The notes below the pieces were generated by a model, which saw only the letters and a program-made list of their open reading frames with translations, did not search any database and had not been told where the DNA came from. A stretch of 64,000 nucleotides of DNA, from assembly GCF_009789575.1 (NCBI RefSeq), contig NZ_CP046908.1:4307001-4371000 (forward strand), read 5' to 3'. The position numbers and the translations under genes were made by a program. Of the stretch, positions 31,718-40,188 are shown piece by piece. Position 1 is the stretch's first letter, and each line of letters starts with the position of its first letter. Origin of the DNA: Stappia indica (lineage in GTDB: Bacteria > Pseudomonadota > Alphaproteobacteria > Rhizobiales > Stappiaceae).

Positions 31718-32998
31718 ATGGGCATTGCGCTGATCCTTCTCTTCGTCCTCATCGCGCTCGGATTGCCGATCGCGGCGGTTCTCGGCTGGCTGGCCGTGCT
31801 GCTGGACTGGTTGCTGTCGCCGTTTCCCCTGCAGCGGGCCTTCGGCGAAATCGCCTGGTCGCACAGCATCGAGTTCACGCTGATCGCGATCCCCATGTTC
31901 ATCATGATGGGCGAGATCCTGCTGCGCTCGGGCATCGCCGACCGCATGTACAACGGCGTCGCGGCGTGGCTCGGCTGGCTGCCCGGCGGCTTGATGCACG
32001 CCAATATCGGCGCCAGTGCCCTGTTCGCGGCAACGTCCGGCTCCAGCGTCGCCACGGCCGCGACCATCGGCACCACCGCCATGCCGCAGGTGGATCGCCA
32101 CGGCTACAGCGAGCGGTTGTTCCTCGGCTCTCTTGCGGCCGGCGGGACGCTGGGCATCCTGATCCCGCCGTCGATCAACATGATCATCTACGGCTTCCTG
32201 ACCGACACCTCCGTCCCGCGCCTGTTCATGGCGGGACTGATCCCAGGGATCGTCCTTGCAGCGATCTTCTCGCTGGTCATCGTCGTGCTGTGCGTCGTCA
32301 AGCCGTCGCTGGACGGGGACCGCAGCGCGCCGACCGCGCGGGCCTTGCTGGCCAGCCTGCCGGCGCTGGCGCCGCCTCTCGGGCTGTTCGCGGTGGTGAT
32401 TGGGTCGATCTATGCCGGCTGGGCCACCCCGACCGAGTCCGCGTCCATCGGCGTGATCGTCTCCTTGATGCTGGCCGCGCTCTATCGGCGGCTCAACTGG
32501 GAGATGCTGACCGAGGTGTTCATCGGCACGATCCGTACCTCCTCGATGATGATCCTGATCACGCTGCTGGCCTTCCTGCTGAACTTCGTCATCGGCGCGA
32601 CCGGAATGGCAAGCGTGGTCAACGACTTCGTGAGCGGCCTCAACTGGAGCCCGCTGGCGACGATGCTGATGATCCTGCTCGTCTATCTGGTGCTGGGCAT
32701 GTTCATGGACACGCTGGCGATGATCGTGCTGACCATCCCCATCGTCACGCCCATCGTCGTCGGCCTCGGCTACGACCCGATCTGGTTCGGCGTCATGATG
32801 GTGCTGGTGGCCGAAACCTCGGTGCTGACGCCGCCCATCGGCATGCTGTGCTATGTCGTGCACGGGGTCCGGGGCCGGGGCGATCTGACGGATGTGTTCA
32901 TCGGCGTCACGCCGTTCATCGCCGCGCTGATGGGCATGATTGCCCTGATGCTGGCATGGCCGGAACTCGCACTGTGGCTGCCGGGGCACCTCTACTAG
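31718..32998 (+). CDS. TRAP transporter large permease (DctM family), system 2
   Basis: A 426-residue multi-spanning membrane protein with DctM landmarks: IAIPMFIMMGEILLRSGIA, ALFAATSGSSVATAATIG, GTLGILIPPSINMIIYG and TSVLTPPIGMLCYVVHGV. The ATG at 31718 follows GGAGGCGGTGAG. The gene ends the second TRAP operon, and a strong terminator lies 33 bp downstream. Confidence 0.95.
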   Translation: MGIALILLFVLIALGLPIAAVLGWLAVLLDWLLSPFPLQRAFGEIAWSHSIEFTLIAIPMFIMMGEILLRSGIADRMYNGVAAWLGWLPGGLMHANIGASALFAATSGSSVATAATIGTTAMPQVDRHGYSERLFLGSLAAGGTLGILIPPSINMIIYGFLTDTSVPRLFMAGLIPGIVLAAIFSLVIVVLCVVKPSLDGDRSAPTARALLASLPALAPPLGLFAVVIGSIYAGWATPTESASIGVIVSLMLAALYRRLNWEMLTEVFIGTIRTSSMMILITLLAFLLNFVIGATGMASVVNDFVSGLNWSPLATMLMILLVYLVLGMFMDTLAMIVLTIPIVTPIVVGLGYDPIWFGVMMVLVAETSVLTPPIGMLCYVVHGVRGRGDLTDVFIGVTPFIAALMGMIALMLAWPELALWLPGHLY

Positions 32999-33030
32999 GC
33001 ACCGTCCCGCTACGAGGCCGAAAAGCTCGA

Positions 33031-33072
33031 GGCCCGGCCAGCCGTCATGCGGCTGGCCGGGCCTTTGTCTTT
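33031..33072 (+). terminator. Rho-independent terminator of the second TRAP operon
   Basis: A perfect 14-bp stem (GGCCCGGCCAGCCG with CGGCTGGCCGGGCC), loop TCATG, followed by TTTGTCTTTT. This is the clearest intrinsic terminator in the window. Between it and the next gene (33281), an ATCGGA...TCCGAT inverted repeat at 33159-33204 flanks an AT-rich stretch and may belong to the next promoter. Confidence 0.93.
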
Positions 33073-33280
33073 TCGTCTTGCCCGCCTTGCGCCTCGACAG
33101 GATCGCAGCCCCTTCGCGTGGCAACGGGAGAATTGCCTCCGCACAACCTGCAATTTTTATCGGAAAAACCAATAATTATATCCAAAAAAGGCAGGTTATC
33201 CGATGAAGCCTTCTGGCGCAGGGTTGGATGTCCGGCGCGTTTTTTGACCGCGCCACTCCAATATCCCTCGGGAGCCAGAG

Positions 33281-34171
33281 TTGAGCGCTGTCTATCTGAA
33301 TTACACGCAAGCCGAATTGAACCAGGCGTATGATCAATCGTGCTGGGCTCCAGAAATGGGGGATACGCTTGCCACCTATGCCGCGCTGAGTCTTGCGCAG
33401 CGCGAGGAAACGCCGCCGGAAGTCTTCCGCTACGAAGAAGACGCCATGGGCGGCATCGATGTGTTCAACGGGTCCGCCGAGGGGCCGCTGATCTATTTTC
33501 TCCACGGCGGTGCCTGGCGCTCGGGCGACCGTTCCATGTACAGCTTTCTCGCGCGCAATCTCGGGCGGATCGGCTGTCCGCTGGCCGTGCCGGATTACCC
33601 GAAGATCCAGACGGTCGGCTTGCCGGCGATGGTCGGCCGCGTGGCCGCTGCCCTGCGCGCCCTGCTGGCGCAGCGGCCCGACTATGCCCGGCGCGGCCTG
33701 GTCCTGGCGGGCCACAGTTCCGGTGCGCACCTGGCCGCATGCCTTGCGACCGGGGCAGGGGGCATCGACATCGCCGAGCGCGTCTCCGCATGCCTGCTCG
33801 TCTCGGGCATCTACGACATGGAGCCGGTGCTCCTGTCGAGCCGGCGCAGCTATGTGGAGGTGACGGAGGCGGAGGCCCGGCGGCTGAGCCCGCTCGTTCA
33901 TGTCGAGGCGCTTGAGCCGGGCCGCATCACCCTGGCCTACGGATCCCGCGAAAGCCCGGAGTTCATCCGGCAGGCGGAAGAGTTCGGCCGGGTGCTGGCC
34001 TCGATGCGGCGCGATGTCCGGATGCTGCGGGTCGAGGACCGCGATCATTTCACCATCCTTCTGGACTGCAGCAATCCCGCCAGCGCGCTCTGGCAGGCCC
34101 TGACGTCGCTGGTGGCGTCGACGCAGCGCTGTGAAGCGCCGCATACCAGGGAGATGCAAGGACCGGACTAG
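33281..34171 (+). CDS. Alpha/beta hydrolase (arylformamidase/esterase-like)
   Basis: A 296-residue hydrolase. The oxyanion motif HGGAWRSGDRSMYS (about residue 75) and the nucleophile elbow GHSSGAH (about residue 145) are clear. A late aspartate and the histidine in EDRDHFTIL complete the triad. HGG-x-W with GHSSGA is the pattern of kynurenine formamidase-like and hormone-sensitive-lipase-like enzymes that cleave small amides or esters. It starts with TTG at 33281, with GGGAGCC 8 bases upstream; no in-frame ATG fits. It leads the TAXI-TRAP gene set. Confidence 0.85.
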   Translation: MSAVYLNYTQAELNQAYDQSCWAPEMGDTLATYAALSLAQREETPPEVFRYEEDAMGGIDVFNGSAEGPLIYFLHGGAWRSGDRSMYSFLARNLGRIGCPLAVPDYPKIQTVGLPAMVGRVAAALRALLAQRPDYARRGLVLAGHSSGAHLAACLATGAGGIDIAERVSACLLVSGIYDMEPVLLSSRRSYVEVTEAEARRLSPLVHVEALEPGRITLAYGSRESPEFIRQAEEFGRVLASMRRDVRMLRVEDRDHFTILLDCSNPASALWQALTSLVASTQRCEAPHTREMQGPD

Positions 34172-34194
34172 ACCAACCACACCGGAGAGGGAAA

Positions 34195-35163
34195 ATGGGA
34201 GTGAATTCAATGAGAATGAAGTCGATTATCTGCGCCGCCGCGTTGCTGTGCGGAGCAGCCCCGGCCCTGGCCGAGCAATATTCCATCGGGACCCTGCCCC
34301 AGGGCAGCAGCGGCTATGTCATCGCCGCGGCCATCGCCTCGACGGCCAGCGATCACACGGACAACGACTTTATCGCCGTTGCGACCGGCGGCGCGAACCT
34401 CGTCCTGCCGCAGGTGAATTCCGGCGAGATGGATTTCGCCACCTCCAACATGATCGAGGCGTCCTACGCCGTCACCGGCACGGGCAACTTCGAGGGCACG
34501 CCCTTGCCCGAGCTGCGGATCGCCGCGGTGCTGCCGCGCTATCAGGTCGGCCTGCTCGTGCGCCGCGACAGCGAGTTCAAGACGGCCGCCGATCTGGCCG
34601 GCCGGCCGGTGCCGACCAAGTACAGCGCGATGAAGATGATCGAGCTGATGCAGGACGCCACGCTCGCCGCGGAAGGGCTGGACCCTTCCCGTTTCGAGGC
34701 GACCGCGGTGCCCAACTTCGCCAAGGCCGTCGAGCTGCTCGCCGCCGGCCGTGTCGACGCGGCCTATGCGGCGGCGACCAGCGCCCAGGTGCGCGAGGCG
34801 GACGCCTCCGTCGGCGTCAGGTTCCTTGGCGTCAATCCCGTTCCGGGCGGCGAGGAGAAGATGCAGGAGATCGCGCCCGGGTCCTATCTCGACACGATGG
34901 AGCCGGGGCCGGGCCTGGTCGGCGTCGACAAGCCGCTCACCATGTTCAGCTACGAATACGCCCTGCTCGTCGGCGCCCATGTGCCGGATCAGGTGGTGCA
35001 TGACCTGGTGAAGGCGCTCTACGAAAACCAGAAAGAGCTGGCCGAGACCTCGCCGCACTTCAAGGGATGGGAGCCGGCCAGGATCTATCGGGAGTCCAGG
35101 AAGGCGAAATATCACCCGGGCGCGGAAGCGTTCTTTCGTGAAGTCGGTCTTTTGAAGAACTGA
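34195..35163 (+). CDS. TAXI-family TRAP transporter substrate-binding protein
   Basis: A 322-residue periplasmic binding protein. The signal peptide ends in GAAPALA. TAXI-family landmarks are IGTLPQGSSGYVIAAAIAS, FIAVATGGANLVLPQVNSGE and MFSYEYALLVGAHVPDQVV. TAXI proteins work with fused TRAP permeases such as the next gene, and characterised ones bind dicarboxylates or amino acids such as glutamate. GGAGAGGGAAA precedes the ATG at 34195; ATG at 34210 is a shorter option. Confidence 0.92.
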   Translation: MGVNSMRMKSIICAAALLCGAAPALAEQYSIGTLPQGSSGYVIAAAIASTASDHTDNDFIAVATGGANLVLPQVNSGEMDFATSNMIEASYAVTGTGNFEGTPLPELRIAAVLPRYQVGLLVRRDSEFKTAADLAGRPVPTKYSAMKMIELMQDATLAAEGLDPSRFEATAVPNFAKAVELLAAGRVDAAYAAATSAQVREADASVGVRFLGVNPVPGGEEKMQEIAPGSYLDTMEPGPGLVGVDKPLTMFSYEYALLVGAHVPDQVVHDLVKALYENQKELAETSPHFKGWEPARIYRESRKAKYHPGAEAFFREVGLLKN

Positions 35164-35225
35164 TCCAGGATATCGGGCAGCGGGCGGATGTCCGTTGCCC
35201 GATCCCCAGTTGAAAGGTCTTGACG

Positions 35226-37157
35226 ATGAGGCAATCTCTGGACGGTTCGGACGCGTGGACCGGCGTCGACCGGCTTTTCGCCGGCCTTCGCACGGCCTTT
35301 GCCGTGTCGATACCACTCCTTGCCGTCGGCTTCTGTCTGGATGGGCCGCGCAGGCTGGGCTACGTCATCTACGACGAGCAGTTCCTGGCGCTGCTGGTCG
35401 GCCTGTGCCTGGCGCTGGTCTTCCTGTCGACCGGTGCGCGCGGCACGGCCCGCAAGGGCGCGGCGCCCTGGTACGACGTCCTCGCCGCCGTGACCGGCCT
35501 TGGGGTCTGTCTGTACATCGCCTCGGACTACGAAGGGATTTCCATCGCCTCCGCGATGGATCCCATGGTGCACCTGTTTCCCGCCCTTGCCGTGATCCTG
35601 CTGTTGCTGGAGGGGGTGCGCCGGGTTGCCGGTTTCGCCCTCACGGCCATCATCCTCGTCTTCCTGGTCTACGGGCTGTGGGGCTACCTGATGCCCGCGC
35701 CCCTGACCGGCCAGCAGGTTTCCCCCCAGCGGCTGGCGGTCCAGATCGCCTTCGACCCGAGCGCCATTCTGGGTACCGCGCTGTTCATCTGCGCCACCGC
35801 CGTGGTCACGTTCATCCTGTTCGGGGCGATCCTGGAGAAGGCGGGCGGCACCGAGTTCTTCAACGATATCTCCCTTGCGCTGTTCGGCGGATATCGCGGC
35901 GGCGCCGCGAAAATCGCCGTGACCTCGTCGGCGCTGATGGGCTCGATCTCGGGCAGTGCGGTTGCCAATGTCGTCTCCTCCGGCGTCGTCACGATTCCGC
36001 TGATGAAGCGCAGCGGCTATCGCGCACAGACCGCGGCGGCGGTCGAGACCGTCGCCTCCACCGGCGGGCAGTTGGCGCCCCCCGTGATGGGCGCTGCGGC
36101 CTTCCTCATGGCGGACTTCCTGCAGGTGGACTATTCGGAAGTCGTCCTTGCCGCGTTGATCCCGGCCTTGCTGTACTTCCTGTCCATCTTCTTCCAGGTC
36201 GATCTTGCCGCAGCGCGCCGGGGCCTGCGCGCGCTTTCGAAGTCCGAGCTGCCCTCGGCGCGGGCGGTCATGGCCAAGGGGTGGATCTATCCGCTTCCCT
36301 TCGTCGTCCTGATCGTTGCGATGTTCTGGCTGCATCTGCGGGTCGAGGAAGCGGCCCTGTGGGCCTGCGCCTCCCTGATGCCGATCCTGCTGTGGCGGAA
36401 AGGCGGCCGGCGCAGCCCCGGCGACCTGTTCAGCGCATTCGCCTCGGCGGGCCAGTCGTCGACCTCCGTCATCCTGATCGCGGCGGCGGCGGGCATCATC
36501 ATCGGCATTCTCAACCTGACCGGGCTCAGCTTCTCGCTGACGCGCATCCTGACGACGCTCGGCGAGAACAACCTGTTCCTGCTGCTTTTGCTGTCGGCGG
36601 CCCTGTCGATCGTGCTGGGAATGGGCATGCCGACCGTCGGCGTCTATGTGCTGCTGGCGACCCTGGTGACCCCCTCCATGATCAAGCTCGGGGTCGAGCC
36701 CATCGCCGCGCACATGTTCGTTCTCTACTTCGGCATGATGTCGATGATCACCCCGCCGGTCGCCGTGGCCGCGTTCTCGGCGGCGACCCTTGCCTCCAGT
36801 CCGCCGATGCGAACGGCGATGGAAGCGACGGTCATGGCCTGGCCGGCCTTCGTCGTGCCGTTCCTCTTCGTCTTCTCGCCGACCTTGCTGGGCGTCGGGC
36901 CGGCCGTCTCGGTGGTCGCCTCCACGGTGACGGCCCTTGCCGGCGTATGGTGCGTCACGGCAAGCGTCGTCGGCTATATTCGCGAACCCGCCGGTCCGCT
37001 GTCGCGCCTGATCATCTTCGCGTGCGGTGCGGCATTGCTGATGCCGACCGACCTGTTCCCGGGCGCGCTGCTGGTCAACATCGCCGGCCTGGCGGCGATG
37101 GTCGCGATGCTCCTGTGGTCGAGCAGGAGCAAGGCCGTGTCGGTGCCCGTCCGATAG
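35226..37157 (+). CDS. TRAP transporter fused permease (4TM/12TM, DctQM fusion)
   Basis: A 643-residue inner-membrane protein in which a four-helix DctQ-like part (about 1-170) is joined to a twelve-helix DctM-like part. Landmarks of the TAXI fused permease are MGSISGSAVANVVSSGVVTI, STGGQLAPPVMGAAAFLMA, LGMGMPTVGVYVLLATLV and ITPPVAVAAFSAATLA. It pairs with the TAXI binding protein 60 bp upstream. The ATG at 35226 has GAAAGG about 9 bases upstream; a TTG 6 bases before it is possible. Confidence 0.94.
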   Translation: MRQSLDGSDAWTGVDRLFAGLRTAFAVSIPLLAVGFCLDGPRRLGYVIYDEQFLALLVGLCLALVFLSTGARGTARKGAAPWYDVLAAVTGLGVCLYIASDYEGISIASAMDPMVHLFPALAVILLLLEGVRRVAGFALTAIILVFLVYGLWGYLMPAPLTGQQVSPQRLAVQIAFDPSAILGTALFICATAVVTFILFGAILEKAGGTEFFNDISLALFGGYRGGAAKIAVTSSALMGSISGSAVANVVSSGVVTIPLMKRSGYRAQTAAAVETVASTGGQLAPPVMGAAAFLMADFLQVDYSEVVLAALIPALLYFLSIFFQVDLAAARRGLRALSKSELPSARAVMAKGWIYPLPFVVLIVAMFWLHLRVEEAALWACASLMPILLWRKGGRRSPGDLFSAFASAGQSSTSVILIAAAAGIIIGILNLTGLSFSLTRILTTLGENNLFLLLLLSAALSIVLGMGMPTVGVYVLLATLVTPSMIKLGVEPIAAHMFVLYFGMMSMITPPVAVAAFSAATLASSPPMRTAMEATVMAWPAFVVPFLFVFSPTLLGVGPAVSVVASTVTALAGVWCVTASVVGYIREPAGPLSRLIIFACGAALLMPTDLFPGALLVNIAGLAAMVAMLLWSSRSKAVSVPVR

Positions 37158-37179
37158 GCGGATGCGGGGCCGGCTGGTC

Positions 37180-38103
37180 TCACTCAGGCTGTTCGGGGTC
37201 GGGGGCGACCCCGGCCCGCTGCAGGACGGCGCGCAGCTGCTTGATGAACGTGTAGCCTGCCGGGCTCAGCGAGCGGCTGGCGGGGTAGACGCAGGAGATC
37301 TTGCGCACGATGTGCGGCTGACCGAGAGGCAAGGCAACGACATGCGTGTTGTGAACTCCGAGAATGGTGTAGCGCGGCAGGATCGCGATACCCAGGTTCT
37401 CGGCCAGCATGCCGAAAATGGTGGTGATCTGCTCCACCTCCCACTGCGGCTGGAAGTCGACGCCCGCGCGGGCGAAGCCCAGCTCCACCAGTTCGCGCAG
37501 GCCGCTGCCCCGCACCAGCGTGATGCAGGGAAACCGGACGGCCTCGCGCCAGTCGGGAGCCTCGCTCGCCGTCAGCGGATGGCCCTTGAGGCAGAATATC
37601 ATCATGTCTTCGCTCAAGAGCGGCATCGACCGCAGGTCGGTCTGGCCCGGCGTCATGGTTCCGATGCACAGGTCGACGCGGCCGTCCATCAACCGGATCA
37701 GCATCTCGTCGTTGGTGACGTCGGATATTTCCACCTTGATGCCGGGATGGAGCTTTGAGAAAGCGGCGACCGCGCGCGGCAGGATGGTCGCAGCAAGGAA
37801 AGGGGGAGCGGCAAGGCGCAGCCGGCCTTCCCGCAGTTCGGTCAGGTTGCGAACATCCGAAAACGTCTGCTCCAGCTCCTCGAACGTTCGCAGCGCGCCC
37901 TTGCGAAAGGTCCGGCCGGCTTCGGTCAGCTCGACCCGGCGCGTGGTCCTGTCGAACAGGCTGGTGCCCAGTTCCGTTTCGAGATCGCGGATGATCTGCG
38001 AAAGCGTCGGCTGGCTCAGGCCGATGCGTTCCGCCGTCCGCGAGAAATTGCAGGTGTCGGCCAAGACGAGGAAGGCGTTGAGCTGTCGGAATGTGATCTT
38101 CAT
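37180..38103 (-). CDS. LysR-family transcriptional regulator
   Basis: A 307-residue regulator. The helix-turn-helix is at the N-terminus (MKITFRQLNAFLVLADTC, TAERIGLSQPTLSQIIRDLE), followed by a substrate-binding domain (EGRLRLAAPPFLAATILPRA onward). It is divergent from the amidohydrolase gene across 75 bp and convergent with the TAXI permease, so it probably controls the amidohydrolase and perhaps the transporter. Confidence 0.94.
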   Translation of the reverse strand: MKITFRQLNAFLVLADTCNFSRTAERIGLSQPTLSQIIRDLETELGTSLFDRTTRRVELTEAGRTFRKGALRTFEELEQTFSDVRNLTELREGRLRLAAPPFLAATILPRAVAAFSKLHPGIKVEISDVTNDEMLIRLMDGRVDLCIGTMTPGQTDLRSMPLLSEDMMIFCLKGHPLTASEAPDWREAVRFPCITLVRGSGLRELVELGFARAGVDFQPQWEVEQITTIFGMLAENLGIAILPRYTILGVHNTHVVALPLGQPHIVRKISCVYPASRSLSPAGYTFIKQLRAVLQRAGVAPDPEQPE

Positions 38104-38178
38104 GCCGTCCCACTTTATCAGACAATCACCAGGGATGTGGCGCGGCCCGTCGCACGCCTGCCGAAGGAAGGAGCCAGG

Positions 38179-39864
38179 ATGACCCTCGAGGCAAGGGACG
38201 CGGAAATTATCTTGCACGGCGCGCGGCTCGTCGACCCTGCGGGGGGCGATCCGGCAGGCGATGCGGTCGCCATCGCCGGCGGGCGCATTCTTGGCGTCGG
38301 CCCGCACGAGCAGCTGAAGGGCCTGGCGACGCCCGCGACCGTCTCGCTCTGCTGCGACGGCCTGTCCCTGATGCCGGGCATGATCGACGGCCACGCCCAT
38401 CTCGACCGCGAGGGGCTGAAGAGCGTCCTGCCGTCGATATCGGGCGCGCGGTCGATTGCCGAAATCCAGGCGGTCTTGCGGGATGTGGCCGCGCGCACGC
38501 CGCCGGGCCGATGGATCGTGCTGTCGCCGCTGGGGACGCCGCCGCTGTTTCTCGACGGCTGGTCCGGCCTTGCGGACGGGCGCTGCCCGGACCGGCACGA
38601 TCTCGATGCCGCCGCGCCCGATCACCCGGTCTGGATCCGCCCCGCCTGGGGTTACTGGAGCAACAAGGCGGATCTGGTCTGCGTGGCAAACACCGCCGCC
38701 CTGGCGCTTGCCGGGGTGGGCCGGGACACCCCGTCGCCGCATCCGCTGGTCGAGATCCACCGCGCGGCGGACGGCGTGCCGGACGGGCGCTTTCGCGAGG
38801 CGACACGCATCTCCATCGTCGAGACGACGCTGATGTCCGCCGCACCCGGCTTCGACGTGGCGACCAGAACCGATGCGCTGGCCCGCTCGATGGATACCTA
38901 CGCACGCTTCGGCACGACCGGCGTCTATGAAGGCCATGGCGTCGCGCGGGAGGTCATCGCCGCCTACGGCGCCTTGCGCGGGCGTTGCAAGCCGGGCATG
39001 CGGGCGACACTGGTCGTCAGCCCCTCCTGGTCGAATGTCGATGCTGCCGCCGACATGGCTGCCCTGATCGCGGACTGGACCCGGTGGGCGAAGCGGGACC
39101 TCGACGACGACGACCGCCTGCGCATCGAAGGCATCTATGCCGAGATCGACGAAACCGGCGAGGGGCTCGTCCGGGCGCGGGGAGGGTGCTGCACCGGCTG
39201 GGCGGGCTTCCATCTCGACAGCGGGGCACCGCGCGCGATGGTGCGCGAGCTGCTGCTGGAGGCAGCCCGGCAGCGCCTGCGCGTCTCGACCATCTTCGAC
39301 GACGTCATGGGGCTGATGGAGGAGGTGAACCGGTCGCAGCCGCTCGCCGGGTTGAACTGGGTGCGCGGCCATGTCGCGACCCTGGACGACCGCGCCCTCG
39401 GAGCCATTCAGGACATGGGCCTGATGCTCGTCACCCATACCAACCGGCATATCGCCAAGGGCGGCTCGGCCCATCTTGCGCGCCTGGGACCCGACCGGCG
39501 CGATGAGATCGTGCCCATGCGCAAGATCCTGGATCGCGGCATCCCGGTCGCCCTCGGCTCGGACAATCTGCCCCCGTCCTTGCTGCATCCGGTCGCCGAC
39601 CTGGAGCTGCGGCGCGACCACGGCACGGGCGAGCACATCGCACCGGAGCAGGCCCTGACCCGCCGCGAGGCGCTGGCGCTGGCGACCGCCGGCGGGGCGA
39701 ACCTGCTGCTGCGCGGGAACGAGCTCGGGCGGCTCCAGCCCGGTTACCTCGCCGACATCGTCGGCTTCCCCGGCGACATCCTGACGATGGAGGCCGGCGA
39801 GCTGAGGCACCTCGAGGCGCGCCTGGCGCTCGTCGGCGGACGGGTCGTCCTGCGTCAAAACTAA
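38179..39864 (+). CDS. Amidohydrolase family protein (YtcJ-like metal-dependent hydrolase)
   Basis: A 561-residue TIM-barrel metal hydrolase. The first metal motif is GMIDGHAHLDREG (about residue 75). Later metal ligands lie in VTHTNRHIAKG and the aspartate of PVALGSDNLPPS. The C-terminal small beta domain closes with LADIVGFPGDILTMEAGELR. The family cleaves amide or related bonds in cyclic or N-acyl compounds. AAGGAAGGAGCC lies just before the ATG at 38179. The neighbouring LysR and TAXI transporter suggest that it acts on an imported amide. Confidence 0.88.
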   Translation: MTLEARDAEIILHGARLVDPAGGDPAGDAVAIAGGRILGVGPHEQLKGLATPATVSLCCDGLSLMPGMIDGHAHLDREGLKSVLPSISGARSIAEIQAVLRDVAARTPPGRWIVLSPLGTPPLFLDGWSGLADGRCPDRHDLDAAAPDHPVWIRPAWGYWSNKADLVCVANTAALALAGVGRDTPSPHPLVEIHRAADGVPDGRFREATRISIVETTLMSAAPGFDVATRTDALARSMDTYARFGTTGVYEGHGVAREVIAAYGALRGRCKPGMRATLVVSPSWSNVDAAADMAALIADWTRWAKRDLDDDDRLRIEGIYAEIDETGEGLVRARGGCCTGWAGFHLDSGAPRAMVRELLLEAARQRLRVSTIFDDVMGLMEEVNRSQPLAGLNWVRGHVATLDDRALGAIQDMGLMLVTHTNRHIAKGGSAHLARLGPDRRDEIVPMRKILDRGIPVALGSDNLPPSLLHPVADLELRRDHGTGEHIAPEQALTRREALALATAGGANLLLRGNELGRLQPGYLADIVGFPGDILTMEAGELRHLEARLALVGGRVVLRQN

Positions 39865-39964
39865 CCTGCCGCGGTCTCGCCCCCGCCGCCCTCGCATCAT
39901 GTCCGGGGGGGCGCGCTCGTTCATCCGGGCTCCAACTGGCATCGGCGGGTGGGGCAGGTGGGGG

Positions 39965-40188
39965 CGAAGCCGGCAACGGATCTCATTGGACCGCTGATCG
40001 TCTGGTCGCTTGCGCGAACCTCAAGCGTGCCGAAAAAGCCCGGCAGGTTCGCGCAAGCAACAACACATTGAAAATTTTGCTCTTTTTTTACGTCATCAGT
40101 CTGTTGATGCGGCTGCGGGATGCAGCGCCTCGCAGTTCGCGCCGGAACTCTGGTTTCTTCTGAAAAAACCGCATGATACGAGGAGCCA
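39965..40188 (+). promoter_or_regulatory. CRISPR leader region with a 13-bp inverted repeat
   Basis: No gene is seen between the amidohydrolase stop (39864) and the first CRISPR repeat. The region holds a perfect inverted repeat, CTTGCGCGAACCT (40009-40021) and AGGTTCGCGCAAG (40045-40057), with a smaller GCCG/CGGC stem inside, then an AT-rich stretch with seven Ts (about 40081-40088). Its position on the conserved-repeat side marks it as the leader. I recall similar GGTTCGCG-type stems before other I-C arrays. Confidence 0.6.

Noticed and set aside
40009-40057. Inverted repeat as an insertion-sequence remnant or as the terminator of the amidohydrolase gene
   Set aside because: No transposase frame or target duplication is visible, and the stem is 145 bp after the stop with no T-run directly after it. 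A leader element is more consistent.
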